Assembly: GCF_009711135.1 (NCBI RefSeq)
Contig: NZ_WMIC01000006.1
Span: forward strand, 124,001-188,000
Reading direction: 5' to 3'
From: Flavobacterium sp. LC2016-01
GTDB lineage: Bacteria; Bacteroidota; Bacteroidia; Flavobacteriales; Flavobacteriaceae
Length of the DNA stretch: 64,000 nucleotides
Shown: positions 62,367 through 64,000 of the stretch, in pieces
How the letters are laid out: every line of letters starts with the position of its first letter
How positions within the stretch are numbered: position 1 is the first letter of the stretch
Position numbers and translations under genes: made by a program
Notes under the pieces: model-generated
Told to the model about the DNA's origin: nothing
What the model saw: only the letters and a program-made list of their open reading frames with translations
Databases searched by the model: none

Positions 62367-63002
62367 ATGTCATTATATAAAGATAAATTCAAAATCGATT
62401 CAACTAGATTAAAGAATTGGGATTACTCAAGTGAAGCAGTCTATTTTATTACAATGGTTGCAAAAAATAGAGAATGTGTTTTTGGAACAATTGAAGATGA
62501 TAAAATGATTTTAAACGATAATGGAAAGATTATTGAGACAGAACTTTTGAAATCAATTGCGATTCGTAAAAATTGGTTTTTCCATAATTGGGTTATTATG
62601 CCAAATCATATTCATTTATTGATTGAAATTCAAAATAAAAACGAAATTCAAAACACAACGCATATCGTAGAGGCGCACAGCAGTGCGTCTCCGTCCAGCA
62701 TATCGACAACAGAATGTGACACATCTTTGTCGACAAACGTTACGGAGACGCACAGCTGTGCGCCTCTACGTGACAATAGGGACGAAAAACAATCTGAATC
62801 TAATTTTGGACGTAAACCAAAATCTATTTCATCATTTGTAGCAATTTTTAAATCGGTGACGACCAAACAAATAAATGGTACAAAATCCATTTGGCAGGAT
62901 AATTATCATGATCACATCGTCAGAAATTATAAACGATTCGAAATAATTTATGATTATATTAAAAACAATCCGAAATCTTGGGAAACAGATTCTTTAAAAT
63001 AA
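62367..63002 (+). CDS. REP-associated tyrosine transposase (RAYT, IS200-like Y1 family)
   Basis: The 211-residue protein has the HUH motif in VIMPNHIHLLIE (about 76-87), preceded by YFITMVAKNRECVFG, the usual N-terminal strand. The Tyr-containing helix follows near the end (HIVRNYKRFEIIYDYIKNNP). These make it a single-strand DNA nuclease of the RAYT type. A Ser/Thr-rich stretch of about 35 residues between the two parts is encoded by a palindromic 105-bp block (62666-62770), which keeps the frame. No terminal repeats of an insertion sequence flank it, as expected for a domesticated gene. Confidence 0.88.
   Translation: MSLYKDKFKIDSTRLKNWDYSSEAVYFITMVAKNRECVFGTIEDDKMILNDNGKIIETELLKSIAIRKNWFFHNWVIMPNHIHLLIEIQNKNEIQNTTHIVEAHSSASPSSISTTECDTSLSTNVTETHSCAPLRDNRDEKQSESNFGRKPKSISSFVAIFKSVTTKQINGTKSIWQDNYHDHIVRNYKRFEIIYDYIKNNPKSWETDSLK
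62666..62770. repeat. REP-like inverted pair inside the transposase gene
   Basis: The 29 bp at 62666-62694 are the reverse complement of 62742-62770 except at one position. Each arm is itself a hairpin (GAGGCGCAC / GTGCGTCTC on the left). The 47-bp spacer contains TCGACAA/TTGTCGA. The block is far more GC-rich than the gene and has a length divisible by three. Confidence 0.88.
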
Positions 63003-63010
63003 AATTTTCA

Positions 63011-64000
63011 ATGAAATATATCTTTTTACTTTTTACTGGATTTATTTTTGCACAACAAACTCAATTCGTCGATTTTAAATCGGTTAATGCGCAATTAACT
63101 TTAAATGCCAAAGAAAAATCAGTTTCAGGTACTGTTGATTACGGTTTTATGGTTTTAAAATCTATAGACACCATAAAAATTGATGCCAAAAACATGGAAT
63201 TTTCCAAAGTACAAATTGACAACAAAGACGTTGTTTTCGTTAATTCTGGGAAACAGCTGCAGCTTATTGGAAATTTTCAAAAAGGAGAAAATCATCTGAC
63301 TTTTAAATATACTGCAAAACCAAAACAAGCCTTGTATTTTGTTGATATTGAAGGAAAAGATGTTCAAATCTGGACACAAGGTCAAGGTCGATACACAAGT
63401 AATTGGTTTCCGAGTTTTGACGATGTTAATGAAAAAGTGATCTTCAATTTAGGTATATCTTATGACAAAGAGTATCAGGTTATTTCAAATGGAATTTTAA
63501 AAGATAAAACGCAAAAGGATAATTTATTTCATTGGCAGTACAAAATGGAAAAACCAATGAGTTCTTACGTTTTGATGCTTGCAGTTGGGAAATACGATAA
63601 AAAAAGTTTGAAATCGAAATCGAATGTTCCGCTTGAATATTACTTAGAAAATAAAGATGCGTCTCGTTTTGAACCTACATTTCGATATTCAAAACGTATT
63701 TTTGATTTTTTAGAAAAAGAAATTGGCGTTTCATATCCATGGCAAGTTTATAGAGAAATTCCGGTTCGAGATTTTTTATATGCCGGAATGGAAAATACAA
63801 CTTCAACGCTTTTTGCCACTCGATATGTAGTCGATTCAATTGGATTTACCGACAGAAATTATACAAACGTCGATGCGCACGAATTAGCGCATCATTGGTT
63901 TGGGAATTTAATAACCGCCGAAAGCAGTAAACATCACTGGCTTCAGGAAGGTTTTGCAACTTATTATGCTGCGCTTGCAGAACGTGAAATTTTTGGTGAC
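63011..64000 (+). CDS. M1-family metallopeptidase (aminopeptidase), runs off right edge
   Basis: The frame is open from the ATG at 63011 to base 64000 (330 residues). It has a signal peptide (YIFLLFTGFIFAQ), an N-terminal beta-sandwich, the exopeptidase motif AGMENTTSTLF, and the zinc site HELAHHWFGN followed 18 residues later by the Glu in WLQEGFATYYA. It should be a periplasmic or secreted zinc aminopeptidase. The start lies 8 bp after the transposase gene. Confidence 0.92.
   Translation, partial: MKYIFLLFTGFIFAQQTQFVDFKSVNAQLTLNAKEKSVSGTVDYGFMVLKSIDTIKIDAKNMEFSKVQIDNKDVVFVNSGKQLQLIGNFQKGENHLTFKYTAKPKQALYFVDIEGKDVQIWTQGQGRYTSNWFPSFDDVNEKVIFNLGISYDKEYQVISNGILKDKTQKDNLFHWQYKMEKPMSSYVLMLAVGKYDKKSLKSKSNVPLEYYLENKDASRFEPTFRYSKRIFDFLEKEIGVSYPWQVYREIPVRDFLYAGMENTTSTLFATRYVVDSIGFTDRNYTNVDAHELAHHWFGNLITAESSKHHWLQEGFATYYAALAEREIFGD

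Overview
The window looks like a chromosomal segment of a Flavobacterium-type member of the Bacteroidota. The DNA is AT-rich, signal peptides are short, and starts follow A-rich leaders with little sign of Shine-Dalgarno pairing. The families fit too: an outer-membrane beta-barrel/TonB receptor with a carboxypeptidase-regulatory-like N-terminus, large periplasmic sulfatases, a VgrG spike protein, and putative -7 elements of the TAnnTTTG type. Housekeeping markers are truC, apt, pheT, recG, one tRNA-Arg(ACG) and an M1 aminopeptidase that runs off the right edge.

Layout. 0-11 kb: small regulators and enzymes (partial AraC-like, SDR, alpha/beta hydrolase with a Crp/Fnr-like regulator, membrane AraC regulator, DoxX-like membrane protein), a DUF1826-like gene whose 3' end recurs twice as fragments, truC, an amino-acid permease and an S41 peptidase. 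11-16 kb: LytTR-type two-component system divergent from a TonB-dependent receptor. 16.6-30 kb: a sulfur-themed region with three exported sulfatases, two DUF2490-like outer-membrane proteins, a nitroreductase, and a folate-independent methionine synthase pair (mesX/DUF1852 and mesD) followed by a bile-acid-symporter-family transporter and an Lrp regulator. 30.8-32.5 kb: a 1.5-kb insert bounded by tRNA-Arg and a 15-bp copy of the tRNA 3' end, carrying one DUF2806-like gene. 33-35.6 kb: a four-gene two-component operon, divergent from the 35.8-41.9 kb cluster of seven co-directional genes (five unrecognised proteins, a leaderless subtilase, and a peptidoglycan-binding/SGNH-hydrolase fusion). 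41.9-45.5 kb, opposite strand: vgrG, a probable effector with a clan-CD-like His/Cys pair, and a small membrane protein that may be its immunity protein. 45.7-55 kb: pheT, a bestrophin, and an RND efflux operon. 55-64 kb: thioredoxin-fold protein, two orphan sensory proteins, recG, a lipoprotein, a DUF1697 protein, a Dph6-like ATP pyrophosphatase, a REP-associated transposase with REP-like palindromes inside its own reading frame, and the M1 peptidase.

How the parts may work together. The sulfatases would release sulfate from organic esters at the cell surface or in the periplasm, and two of them share a near-identical palindrome upstream. Downstream, mesX-mesD would make methionine without methyl-folate or B12. 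The 35.8-41.9 kb cluster is the best candidate for an undescribed system: tight 12-18 bp spacing, two proteins with acidic aromatic-rich N-termini, and two enzymes that lack signal peptides, next to a sensor-kinase operon and a type VI spike/effector operon. No integrase, CRISPR array or rRNA was found.
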